Positions 34,346 through 42,087 of a stretch of 64,000 nucleotides of DNA are shown here, piece after piece (within the stretch, counting starts at the first letter, position 1; each line of letters opens with the position of its first letter). The DNA is taken from contig NZ_JAEHFX010000001.1 of NCBI RefSeq assembly GCF_016623615.1, positions 310,001 to 374,000 on the forward strand. Reading direction: 5' to 3'. The position numbers and the translations under genes are program-made. The stretch is from Adhaeribacter terrigena (GTDB lineage: Bacteria; Bacteroidota; Bacteroidia; Cytophagales; Hymenobacteraceae). The notes beneath the pieces are model-generated. The model searched no databases. It saw only the letters and a list, made by a program, of their open reading frames with translations, and had not been told where the DNA came from.

Positions 34346-34876
34346 TTAATTGCTTTGTTTCACCGCCGCTTTATTCCGCAGGTCTTCCAGCAGTTTATCC
34401 ACTTTTTCCGGATCGAGGTTTTCGTGGTAATCTTCGTGGATCTGGAGCATTGGGCCCATGCCACAAGCCGCTAAACATTCAACCGTTTTCAGGGTGAACA
34501 TGCCATCCGGCGACGTTTCGCCCACTTTGCAACCGATGCGGTTTTCGATGTGCTCGATCAGTTGGTCAGAGCCGCGCAGCATGCAAGGTCCGGTGCGGCA
34601 AACTTCCAGCACGTAATTTCCAACTGGTTTTAAGTTGAACATGGTATAGAAAGTTGCTACTTCATATACCTCTATCGGTTCTATGCCTAAAATTTCGGCT
34701 ACTTTATCTTGTACCGCCGGGCTCACCCAACCGCCAAATTCCGCCTGCGCAATGTGCAACACCGGCAGAACTGCCGATTTTTTACGATCGGCCGGATAGT
34801 GGCTGATGTAGCGTTCTATTTCTTTCTGAGCGGCTTCGGAAAATTTAACCTCCGATTTATCTTTAAAATCAACCAT
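34346..34876 (-). CDS. nuoE: NADH-quinone oxidoreductase subunit E
   Basis: A 176-residue thioredoxin-fold subunit binding [2Fe-2S] cluster N1a. The four cysteine ligands are in VCRTGPCMLRG (near 95-105) and ECLAACGMGPM (near 131-141). A helical N-terminal part (AAQKEIERYISHYP) contacts NuoF. Three dispersed elements lie between it and nuoF downstream. Confidence 0.96.
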   Translation of the reverse strand: MVDFKDKSEVKFSEAAQKEIERYISHYPADRKKSAVLPVLHIAQAEFGGWVSPAVQDKVAEILGIEPIEVYEVATFYTMFNLKPVGNYVLEVCRTGPCMLRGSDQLIEHIENRIGCKVGETSPDGMFTLKTVECLAACGMGPMLQIHEDYHENLDPEKVDKLLEDLRNKAAVKQSN

Positions 34877-34916
34877 TTCTAGTATTTCAGTTAACAGTTT
34901 TTCGGTTTCGGATTTT

Positions 34917-34946
34917 GACTTTTTAAGCCTTAATGCCTACCGTTTT
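34917..34946 (+). repeat. 30-bp dispersed element
   Basis: Forward copy in the nuoD-nuoE spacer. Confidence 0.8.
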
Positions 34947-34967
34947 CTGTTCTTATTTCACTGTAAA

Positions 34968-36215
34968 TTAAGCGTCTAATTCGCCGGCAATTACGTTCAT
35001 CGAGCTCAGGATCACGATCGCATCCGAAAGCTGCGTGCCAATTACCATTTCCGGGTAAGCCTGGTAATAAATAAAGCACGGACGACGGAAGTGCATGCGG
35101 TAAGGCGTGCGGCCACCATCGGAAACCAAGTAGAAACCAAGTTCGCCGTTGCCACCTTCTACACTCTGATAAACTTCGCCAACCGGCGCATCGATTTCAC
35201 CCATCACAATTTTGAAATGGTAGATCAAAGCTTCCATGTTGCGGTAAACCGCTTGTTTCGGAGGCAGGTAATATTCAGGAGCATCAGCGTGGTAAGGTCC
35301 TTCGGGAAGGTTTTCCAACGCTTGTTTGATGATGCGTAAGCTTTGCCAAACCTCTTCGTTACGAACCATGAAGCGGTCGTAGGTATCGCCTTTGGTACCA
35401 ACCGGAATTTCGAATTCGAAATCTTCGTAAGAAGAATAAGGGTTCATCACGCGCACATCGTAGTCAACGCCGGCGGCACGGAGGTTAGGTCCGGTAAAAC
35501 CGTAGTTCAGGGCACGTTCAGCGGTAATACCACCTACGTTCTGAGTGCGATCCATGAAAATGCGGTTGCGGTTGAACATTTTTTCAAACTCGGCCCACAC
35601 TTTCGGGAATTCATCTAACCACTTGCGCAGTTTTTCAATAGCAATCGGCGAAAGATCGCGTTCCATCCCGCCAATGCGACCCATATTGGTCGTTAAGCGG
35701 CTGCCGCAGATCTCTTCGTAGATCTCGTAAACTTTTTCGCGTTCCTGGAAAACGTAAAGGAAACCGGTAAAAGCGCCCGTATCTACGCCCAGAATAGAAT
35801 TACAGATCAAATGGTCGGTGATACGCGCTAATTCCATGGCAATTACCCGGATATAATCGGCACGTTTCGGAGTTTTTACGCCCAGCAGTTTTTCTACTGT
35901 CAGCCACCAGCCAATATTGTTGATCGGAGCAGAGCAATAGTTCATGCGGTCGGTAAGCGGGGTAATCTGGTAAAACGGACGACGTTCGCAGATCTTTTCG
36001 TAGGCGCGGTGAATATAACCGATCGTGGGCACGCCCGAAACGATCTTTTCACCGTCCATCTGAAGGATATTCTGGAAAATACCGTGCGTAGCCGGGTGCG
36101 TAGGTCCCAAGTTCAGCGTGGTAAGTTCGTTATTAAATTCATCAGCAGTCTGAAGCGAACCGTGCACCTGATTGATCGGGTGCTTTACTTCTTCTGCTTT
36201 TTTAATTTCTGCCAT
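34968..36215 (-). CDS. nuoD: NADH-quinone oxidoreductase subunit D
   Basis: A 415-residue subunit related to [NiFe]-hydrogenase large subunits without the metal site. It forms the quinone pocket with NuoB. Landmarks are LGPTHPATHGIFQ (near 36-48), GYIHRAYEKICERRP (near 66-80) and the C-terminal DAIVILSSMNVIAGELD. A separate nuoC precedes it, so the two are not fused as they are in E. coli. Confidence 0.97.
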   Translation of the reverse strand: MAEIKKAEEVKHPINQVHGSLQTADEFNNELTTLNLGPTHPATHGIFQNILQMDGEKIVSGVPTIGYIHRAYEKICERRPFYQITPLTDRMNYCSAPINNIGWWLTVEKLLGVKTPKRADYIRVIAMELARITDHLICNSILGVDTGAFTGFLYVFQEREKVYEIYEEICGSRLTTNMGRIGGMERDLSPIAIEKLRKWLDEFPKVWAEFEKMFNRNRIFMDRTQNVGGITAERALNYGFTGPNLRAAGVDYDVRVMNPYSSYEDFEFEIPVGTKGDTYDRFMVRNEEVWQSLRIIKQALENLPEGPYHADAPEYYLPPKQAVYRNMEALIYHFKIVMGEIDAPVGEVYQSVEGGNGELGFYLVSDGGRTPYRMHFRRPCFIYYQAYPEMVIGTQLSDAIVILSSMNVIAGELDA

Positions 36216-36318
36216 TTTTGGGTTCGTTATTCGTTGTTCGTTGTTCGTTGTTCGAATTCAGAAATTTAAAATTCCGTCATTTGAAAAACTCCAACGGCTA
36301 ACTCACTTTACTTTTCGT

Positions 36319-36348
36319 TTTTTTTTGCCCTTGAAACGCTATCGTTTT
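36319..36348 (+). repeat. 30-bp dispersed element (overlapping pair, forward)
   Basis: Shares its core AAACGCTATCGTTT with the reverse copy at 36333-36362. Confidence 0.8.
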
Positions 36349-36362
36349 TCCCTTAAAAAGCA
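36333..36362 (-). repeat. 30-bp dispersed element (overlapping pair, reverse)
   Basis: Together the two copies make a symmetric element: T tract, shared palindromic core, A tract. Confidence 0.8.
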
Positions 36363-36394
36363 GAACAACGAAAAACGAACAACGAGCAACGAAA

Positions 36395-36904
36395 TTATCT
36401 TCCGAAGAAGAGGTCTACTTTATCTTCCCGGGTGCCGTCTTCCAGCGGGTAATGCTTCAGCATCGGGTGATAATCCATGTCTTCCACGTTCAGGATGCGA
36501 ATTAAATTCGGGTGACCTTCGAACTTGATGCCGTAAAAGTCAAAAGCTTCACGTTCCATCCAGTTAGCGGTGGCGTAAAGCTTCGTGGCGGTTGGTACCA
36601 CCGGATCGGCGATAGGGAAGAAGATCTTGATGCGCAGGCGAACGTTATGAACCAGGCTGTGAACATGGTAGATCATGCCCAGTTCCTGGTCTTTGCTGCT
36701 TGGATAATGAATGCCGCACATGGTGGTGAGGAAATTCATTTGTAAAAACTCATCCGCGTGCAGAAACTCCAGAATTGGAATGATCTGCTCGCGGGTGGTA
36801 GTAACAGTCAGCAGGCCGTATGGTTCGCCTATATCGGTAAATGTTTGTTCACCGAATTTCTGCGTTAAGCGCTCTAAAACTGCCTGATTGGTAAGTTCGG
36901 CCAT
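36395..36904 (-). CDS. nuoC: NADH-quinone oxidoreductase subunit C
   Basis: A 169-residue 30-kDa-type subunit of the peripheral arm. The signature ANWMEREAFDFYGIKFEGHPNL (near 110-131) and the adjacent HYPLEDG are conserved. It starts two bases after the nuoB stop, which implies translational coupling. Confidence 0.96.
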   Translation of the reverse strand: MAELTNQAVLERLTQKFGEQTFTDIGEPYGLLTVTTTREQIIPILEFLHADEFLQMNFLTTMCGIHYPSSKDQELGMIYHVHSLVHNVRLRIKIFFPIADPVVPTATKLYATANWMEREAFDFYGIKFEGHPNLIRILNVEDMDYHPMLKHYPLEDGTREDKVDLFFGR

Positions 36905-36906
36905 GC

Positions 36907-37461
36907 TTATTTGATGTTGTAAGAAGCTAAAAGTTCCTGGTACTCCGGAGAGTTACGACGACGCAATGATTCGTTGGCGGCAAGATCCTGCACACGCAGC
37001 AACCCATCTAAAACGGCTTCCGGACGCGGCGGGCAACCCGGCACGTACACGTCAACCGGAATAATGCGGTCGATGCCCTGTAAAACGGAATAGGTATCGA
37101 AAATACCACCCGAGGAAGCACACGCACCCATGGCTAAAACCCAGCGCGGCTCGGCCATCTGCTCATAAACCTGCTTTACAATGGGCGCCATTTTCTTGGC
37201 AATTGTTCCCATAACCATCAGCAAATCGGCCTGGCGCGGGGAAAAACTTGGGCGCTCAGAACCGAAACGGGAAATATCGTAGTTGGCACCCATAGTAGCC
37301 ATAAACTCAATGCCGCAGCAGGAAGTAGCAAAAGGCAGCGGCCACAGCGAGTTTTTACGCGCCATGCCAACCACTTTTTCTAATGAGGTTGCGAAGAAAC
37401 CGGCGCCTTCGTGGCCATCCGGAGCTTCAATCATTCTGATATTGCTATTTAAATTGCTCAT
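36907..37461 (-). CDS. nuoB: NADH-quinone oxidoreductase subunit B
   Basis: A 184-residue subunit binding cluster N2, the direct electron donor to quinone. The ligands are the tandem cysteines in [11 protein letters not shown] (near 46-56), the cysteine in GACASSGG (near 113) and VPGCPPRPE (near 143). Length and motifs are standard. It lies between nuoA and nuoC. Confidence 0.97.
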   Translation of the reverse strand: MSNLNSNIRMIEAPDGHEGAGFFATSLEKVVGMARKNSLWPLPFATSCCGIEFMATMGANYDISRFGSERPSFSPRQADLLMVMGTIAKKMAPIVKQVYEQMAEPRWVLAMGACASSGGIFDTYSVLQGIDRIIPVDVYVPGCPPRPEAVLDGLLRVQDLAANESLRRRNSPEYQELLASYNIK

Positions 37462-37557
37462 AAATCTCTAAACTTTAATCGAAAATCGGGCTAAAAGCAC
37501 TTTCTTCTCAACACGCAGGAATTTTTAAAAGTTTATTCCGTTTCGGTTTCCGTTAAT

Positions 37558-37932
37558 TTATTCCCACTTCAGAATGCCTTTTTTGATAACGTACACGAAA
37601 CCAGCCATTAACAGGCCCATGAACGTGATCATCTGCAGGAAACCTTCGGTGCCCAGTACTTTGAAATTCACGGCCCAGGGATACATGAAAATGATCTCGA
37701 TATCGAAGATCACGAACAGGATCGCCGTCATGAAGTACTTATAGGAAATAGGCGTACGGGCGTTTCCAACGGTTGGAATACCGCATTCCCAGGCTTCGTC
37801 TTTTACTTTGGAATGGCGTTTCGGGCCGATCAGGTGGGTTACACCCATGGCAAAAGCCACAAAACCAGCCGCTGCCAGAAATTGTACAATAATCGGGAGG
37901 TAATCGTATGGGGTATATATTGCTTGTTCCAT
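37558..37932 (-). CDS. nuoA: NADH-quinone oxidoreductase subunit A
   Basis: A 124-residue three-helix membrane subunit and first gene of the operon. The acidic loop with KVKDEAWECGIPTVGNARTPIS (42-63, in two halves) and the FVIFDIEIIFMYPWAV helix are the family hallmarks. An exact -7 box lies 32 bases upstream on the same strand. Confidence 0.96.
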   Translation of the reverse strand: MEQAIYTPYDYLPIIVQFLAAAGFVAFAMGVTHLIGPKRHSKVKDEAWECGIPTVGNARTPISYKYFMTAILFVIFDIEIIFMYPWAVNFKVLGTEGFLQMITFMGLLMAGFVYVIKKGILKWE

Positions 37933-37963
37933 TTTAAATGCGTTCTGAGGCGAAATTTGGGAG

Positions 37964-37971
37964 CAAAATTA
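37964..37971 (-). promoter_or_regulatory. nuo operon promoter (-7 box)
   Basis: Minus strand TAATTTTG, an exact TAnnTTTG, with CTTG 20 bases upstream as a partial -33 box. The leader before nuoA would be about 25 bases. Confidence 0.65.
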
Positions 37972-38055
37972 GAGATTAATCAGAAACATTACAAGCTAAT
38001 AATCGGATTAGACTGTTTCTAAATAAGGCTTACGGTGGCAGGTTTTGTTCTCATA

Positions 38056-38085
38056 AAAAAGCTATGGTTTTGCTCCTGAAAAGTA
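38056..38085 (-). repeat. 30-bp dispersed element
   Basis: Reverse copy upstream of the nuo promoter. Confidence 0.7.
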
Positions 38086-38128
38086 TAACGTTAAAATGTA
38101 GTTTTATTGAGCGTAACGTGCTGATAAT

Positions 38129-38174
38129 AAAAAAGCTACCGCCTTTCCTTGGTTTCGGAAAACGGTAGCTTTTT
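38129..38174. terminator. Terminator built from inverted element cores
   Basis: AAAAAAGCTACCG and CGGTAGCTTTTT are two opposed cores of the 30-bp element making a hairpin with a 21-base loop. It ends the T9SS gene 38199-39545. Confidence 0.85.
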
Positions 38175-38188
38175 GAGCTCATAAAGTA
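38159..38188 (-). repeat. 30-bp dispersed element
   Basis: Reverse copy whose core is the right arm of the terminator. Confidence 0.75.
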
Positions 38189-38198
38189 TAAGTAAGCC

Positions 38199-39545
38199 TT
38201 ACTGCTTCACAATGCGTTTTGTAATGGTTCCGCTTTCGGTTTGCAGTTGCAGCAGGTAAATGCCTTTGGGTAAAGCTTCTATGTATACCGAATTTTCCTC
38301 ACCGGCCTGGAAAGTTTTGGTCAGCCAGGTTTTGCCGGTTACGTCAGCCACTATAGCAGTAAAAGCCGCTTTGTTTGCGGGGATAGAAACCGTTACCATT
38401 TTGCTGGCCGGGTTCGGATAAACGTTTACCGCAGCTTCGGCCAACTGATCTTGTACCCCGGAAACATTGAAAGTCTGGAAATTGCTGTAAACTTCTTTCA
38501 CGCGGTCTTCCAGCGTAGTTGTGCCTGAACTCCACGAGTCCTGGTAAATGCGCTGCGTTACATCAATGCCCGAATAGGTGAGCACCTGCCGGTCTTCGCC
38601 TTCATAGTCCCAGGCATTATTCATCTGGTTCCAGTCTTCATCCAGCCAGCCGGTATAGTTTTTATTATTATCGTAAGTCTCGGTTTCGCGCATAAAGTTC
38701 TCCCAGGCGGTGCCGTTCCAGTTTTCATAGGTACCTACGTGGCCGCCGTTGGCATCGTAAACTGCGGTATATTTTTCGTCTTGCACCCAAACGTTATTAT
38801 CGAAAGTTTCCAGCACATATGCCGAAGGAATTTCGTAAAGTACATGCCAGGTCAGGTTTAAGGCCCGGTAAGCATCCGTCCAAACGCCGCTGTTGTATTC
38901 CTGTATAACCGCGCTCGTAGCAACCCCGCCCACATTATTCAACACTATCCGTTCTTCCGGTTGCCAGGTAGTGCCATCCCAGCTGGAATTAGTAAACGAC
39001 GTTGCCAGGTTGTTGGCATCGTAAACGGTTTGTTCGCGGGCTTCCCGTACCCAGGTGTTCTGAACGTTATCCCAATACTCGGAAATGAGCTCGGTTTTGT
39101 TGCCTTTCTGATCATAGCTGATCAGGGTCATATAACCATCTATCAGTTCCCAGGCGCTGCCATTCCAGCCTTCTACCCGGTATTCAATTTCGTTGCCCCG
39201 GGCATCGTACGTTGTTTTTTCGCGGCCCAGGTTCTGGTTGGTAGCCGGGTCGGTGTAGAGACGTTGCGTTAAGCGTCCCTGGGTATCGTAAGTATAGGTG
39301 CTGTGGCTTTGGATCTGCCAGTTGCCGCCACCCGACGCCACATAATCCTGGCTGTTGCCCGGCCGCGATACCAGCGCATTTATTCTGGCGTGGCTGCCGG
39401 TTGGTGCATCGGCTGGTTTAACGGTTAATTTTCCCGGCCGGAATTTCGTGGAGTTTCCCTGGGCCAATACGTTGATGCCAACGCCGGCCAGCAACCATAC
39501 GGCTAAGGCCGCAGTTAAAAATCTGGATGTAAATAATGCAGTCAT
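38199..39545 (-). CDS. T9SS-exported protein, paralogue of 40600-41958
   Basis: ATG 39543-39545 gives 448 residues; a TTG two codons earlier is unlikely. A signal peptide ends VLAQ. The body consists of about eight degenerate repeats of 30-45 residues with W-x-N-x-W-x-x-x and Y-D-x-x-G patterns (for example YDTQGRLTQRLY, WNGSAWELID), suggestive of a beta-repeat fold related to YD/RHS-like repeats. A T9SS sorting domain (VYPNPASKMVTVSI to the end) follows. It should be exposed on or released from the cell surface. No enzyme motif is seen. It is one of three adjacent T9SS genes. Confidence 0.85.
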   Translation of the reverse strand: MTALFTSRFLTAALAVWLLAGVGINVLAQGNSTKFRPGKLTVKPADAPTGSHARINALVSRPGNSQDYVASGGGNWQIQSHSTYTYDTQGRLTQRLYTDPATNQNLGREKTTYDARGNEIEYRVEGWNGSAWELIDGYMTLISYDQKGNKTELISEYWDNVQNTWVREAREQTVYDANNLATSFTNSSWDGTTWQPEERIVLNNVGGVATSAVIQEYNSGVWTDAYRALNLTWHVLYEIPSAYVLETFDNNVWVQDEKYTAVYDANGGHVGTYENWNGTAWENFMRETETYDNNKNYTGWLDEDWNQMNNAWDYEGEDRQVLTYSGIDVTQRIYQDSWSSGTTTLEDRVKEVYSNFQTFNVSGVQDQLAEAAVNVYPNPASKMVTVSIPANKAAFTAIVADVTGKTWLTKTFQAGEENSVYIEALPKGIYLLQLQTESGTITKRIVKQ

Positions 39546-39667
39546 AATCAAAAATGAAATGAATTTACAATAACTAAAAGTTACGGTATGTTTCCGGGAA
39601 GGTGCTGAAAATGTGGTGAATAGCTTTTTTTATGAGTGACAGGTTCAGGCCAGGCTTTCCCGACGAT

Positions 39668-39697
39668 AAAACGGTAGGCTTTTAAGCTGAAAAACTG
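39668..39697 (-). repeat. 30-bp dispersed element
   Basis: Reverse copy directly 3' of the 39707-40360 gene. Confidence 0.8.
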
Positions 39698-39706
39698 CTG
39701 TTTGGC

Positions 39707-40360
39707 TTATTGTTTTATGAATTTTTGCGAAACAACACCTTTTTCAGTCTGCAATTGCAGCACGTAAATACCGGCCGGCAGCGCAGCAACCGAGAACCGG
39801 TTTTTCTGACTGGTTTCGGTTTTTTCTGTAAGGCAGGTCTTTCCGGTCAGGTCTTTTATGGTAGCTACCGCAGCTGAGCCGGTAATTCCAGTTGCTTCAA
39901 AGCTTATAAAATCCTGCGCCGGGTTCGGGTAAAGCTTTATCTTCATCGCTTTCTTATCGGTTTTCGGCAAGCCGGAAACACCCGAGCAAATGGAGATCCG
40001 GGAGTTAATGGTTTGGTGTACCTGCCCGTTATAAATGCCCTGCGCCACAATTTTATAGGGTCCGAAAGTCCAGGGAGCCGGCACGTTTATTTTGCGGTAA
40101 AGCGGGTAGGGCATGGCCGGGCCGGGGCCGGCTACAAAATAGAACTGCACCAAAATGGTATCGTTTCGCACCGAAAAACTCTGGGTCCCATACTGGATGC
40201 TGCCATCGGCCACGGTTCCGAAAACTTCCACATCGAAATGGCTGGCCTGGCAGATATACGGCGGTGCCCAAATGCTGTCGAAAGCGAAGACTACGCTCTG
40301 CGCAGCACTGATCCGTGAAAAGCCGGCAACAAAAAGCAAAAGCAATAAAATTTTTTTCAT
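39707..40360 (-). CDS. Small T9SS-exported protein
   Basis: A 217-residue protein with a signal peptide ending ISAAQ, a single beta-rich domain of about 110 residues (residues 20-130, with two cysteines in YICQASH and ISICSG that could pair) and a C-terminal T9SS sorting domain starting LYPNPAQDFISFEA. The linker between the parts is LPKTDKKAMK. I do not recognise the main domain. It lies between two related YD-repeat T9SS genes and may belong with them. Confidence 0.8.
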   Translation of the reverse strand: MKKILLLLLFVAGFSRISAAQSVVFAFDSIWAPPYICQASHFDVEVFGTVADGSIQYGTQSFSVRNDTILVQFYFVAGPGPAMPYPLYRKINVPAPWTFGPYKIVAQGIYNGQVHQTINSRISICSGVSGLPKTDKKAMKIKLYPNPAQDFISFEATGITGSAAVATIKDLTGKTCLTEKTETSQKNRFSVAALPAGIYVLQLQTEKGVVSQKFIKQ

Positions 40361-40537
40361 AGTTCAGGTAGCATCATGTTTAAGAATGACGCCGGTTTCA
40401 GTAATTCCGTTGCAGGCATTTGCTGGTTTCTGAAGCAAAGACAAAAGAAATATTTGCTACCCTTAGCCGCGCAAATAATATTTTGCCAACGACAATATTC
40501 AGATACAGGAATTTTAGCAACCGTTGCCATCGGTAAC

Positions 40538-40580
40538 AAAAAAAGCTACCGCTCTCCTTTTCAGAAAACGGTAGCTTTTT
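40538..40580. terminator. Terminator built from inverted element cores
   Basis: AAAAAAGCTACCG, loop, CGGTAGCTTTTT, 20 bases past the T9SS gene stop. Confidence 0.85.
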
Positions 40581-40594
40581 GGCACTAAAAAGTC
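40565..40594 (-). repeat. 30-bp dispersed element
   Basis: Reverse copy overlapping the terminator's right arm. Confidence 0.8.
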
Positions 40595-40599
40595 TGCGT

Positions 40600-41958
40600 T
40601 TAGTTTTTTATGATCTTCCGAACCGCCTGTCCTTTTTCAGTTTGCAGCGTGAGCAGGTAAATGCCGGGTTTCAAGTTTTGTATGTTCAGTTGTTTTGCTT
40701 CCGTAGCTTTGAAATTACGGCTCAATATTACTTTACCGGTGATATCAGAAAGCAGGGCAGTTACATTTTGCGTTTTTTCAGCGATCTCGATGTTCAGGAG
40801 GTTTTCAGTTGGGTTGGGATAAACCTTGGCGGTTATTTCCTGAGGGATTTCGTTTTTCAGGCCGGTTACCCATTGCGTTGTGTAAACTTCCCTTAACTGG
40901 TTATTCCAACCAGGTTGAGAAAAAGACCAGCTGCGATAGATCCGTTCTGTAATTTCATCTGCCTGGTTATAAGTTAGCACTTGCGCTGATTCAAATCTGG
41001 ACCACCAAGCACCATTTAACCATTCTTCGTTTTTAGAACCAATGTAATTTTTTTTTGTGTCTAAAATTGTGGAAATGCGGTAAACATTTTCCCAGGCACC
41101 ATTATACCATTGCTGTTCTGTATAAATTGACCCTCCAAGAGAATCGTAAGAGATGTTAATTTGGGCGTAATCTTCCCATGTATTATTAATCCACTGTTGC
41201 ACTTTCAGGGCGGTTGGCTGCATTTTTGAAAAATTATGCCAGGTAATATTTACATGTCTTTCGTGATTTGTAAGCGTGCCATTTAAATAGCGCTCAATCG
41301 TAATTTCAGTTGCAGGCCCAGTAGGAACACTGTAGGTAAATGTTGTGTTTTTATTCTGAATCGGATTGTGAAGATAAGTTTCAGAAATCTGGACAACATT
41401 CATTGCCGTATCATAACCGTAAAGATCCCATCTATAGGACTGCCAGCTACCATTTATGAGTCGTTCATGATCAGCTAAAATTTCATTACCATTTCTATCA
41501 TAATTTCGCTGAATTCTATACCCGGCAATAGGTGTCCATTGGTTGCCATTCCATTGGAAGTTTGCCTTTATCAATTCTTTGCCATTTCTGTCATATCGGA
41601 CTGAATCTTTTTCCAGCGGCCATCCTTTAAGATCAAAAACTGTACGGGATGTATACCAGCCTAAGGAATCATAGGTGTAAAATCCCCGATTAGTCAGATT
41701 CCAGCCAGAATTACTTGAATCAGGAAGATAAATATCGCAAAACGGTAAATTAGTATTGGTGCGCAGATTTCCGTAACCCCTTTTTTGTTCCCGTTTTTTA
41801 AAAGTTTGTTGAAGATCTTTCCATGAACTCAGGACCGTATGGCTAATATTGGGTTGAGGAGTTATCTGCGCAAAACTCGAAAAGCATATGAAAAAATGAA
41901 TAATTATTAAACTGAAAATGGGTCTCAACAGTAAAGTTGGAGTAAGTTGTATTCTCAT
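40600..41958 (-). CDS. T9SS-exported protein, paralogue of 38199-39545
   Basis: I start at ATG 41956-41958, which places the hydrophobic signal segment (FSLIIIHFFICFSSFAQ) near the front; an earlier TTG at 42001 falls inside a repeat. The 452-residue protein has the same series of Y-D-x-x-G and W-x-N repeats as its neighbour (YDRNGKELIKANFQWNG, YDSLGGSIYTEQQWYNG), and a T9SS sorting domain starting VYPNPTENLLNIEI. It is more AT-rich than the neighbour, so divergence is substantial. Function unknown; surface exposure is the safe inference. Confidence 0.85.
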   Translation of the reverse strand: MRIQLTPTLLLRPIFSLIIIHFFICFSSFAQITPQPNISHTVLSSWKDLQQTFKKREQKRGYGNLRTNTNLPFCDIYLPDSSNSGWNLTNRGFYTYDSLGWYTSRTVFDLKGWPLEKDSVRYDRNGKELIKANFQWNGNQWTPIAGYRIQRNYDRNGNEILADHERLINGSWQSYRWDLYGYDTAMNVVQISETYLHNPIQNKNTTFTYSVPTGPATEITIERYLNGTLTNHERHVNITWHNFSKMQPTALKVQQWINNTWEDYAQINISYDSLGGSIYTEQQWYNGAWENVYRISTILDTKKNYIGSKNEEWLNGAWWSRFESAQVLTYNQADEITERIYRSWSFSQPGWNNQLREVYTTQWVTGLKNEIPQEITAKVYPNPTENLLNIEIAEKTQNVTALLSDITGKVILSRNFKATEAKQLNIQNLKPGIYLLTLQTEKGQAVRKIIKN

Positions 41959-42020
41959 AGATCGAAAGGCTTCATTAATAACAAGTCGTAGAAATTTCTG
42001 CAACCGTTGCCTTAGGTAAC

Positions 42021-42064
42021 AAAAAAAAAGCTACCGCCTTCTTTTCCAGAAAACGGTAGCTTTT
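42021..42064. terminator. pruA terminator built from inverted element cores
   Basis: AAAAAAAGCTACCG and CGGTAGCTTTT stem, 24 bases past the pruA stop. Confidence 0.85.
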
Positions 42065-42079
42065 CAGCACTAAAAAGTC
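42050..42079 (-). repeat. 30-bp dispersed element
   Basis: Reverse copy overlapping the pruA terminator. Confidence 0.8.
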
Positions 42080-42087
42080 AGATTAAC

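Larger units (their letters stand above)
36216..36394. repeat. Self-complementary nuoC-nuoD spacer
   Basis: CGTTGTTCGTTGTTCGTTG (36234-36252) near nuoD and CAACGAAAAACGAACAACG (36365-36383) near nuoC are inverted copies of the same simple repeat, enclosing the two overlapping 30-bp elements. The spacer RNA could fold into one long hairpin. Confidence 0.7.
40517..40594. repeat. 78-bp direct repeat, copy 1
   Basis: GCAACCGTTGCC, GGTAAC, an A tract, then inverted cores of the 30-bp element. Nearly the same sequence lies at 42000-42079, on the other side of the T9SS gene between them. Confidence 0.8.
42000..42079. repeat. 80-bp direct repeat, copy 2
   Basis: Second copy of the repeat at 40517-40594, with a few substitutions and a longer A tract. 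Confidence 0.8.

Noticed and set aside
36223-36256. CGTTGTT-type tandem repeats as a CRISPR array
   Set aside because: Units are only about 7 bases with no unique spacers; these are simple repeats.
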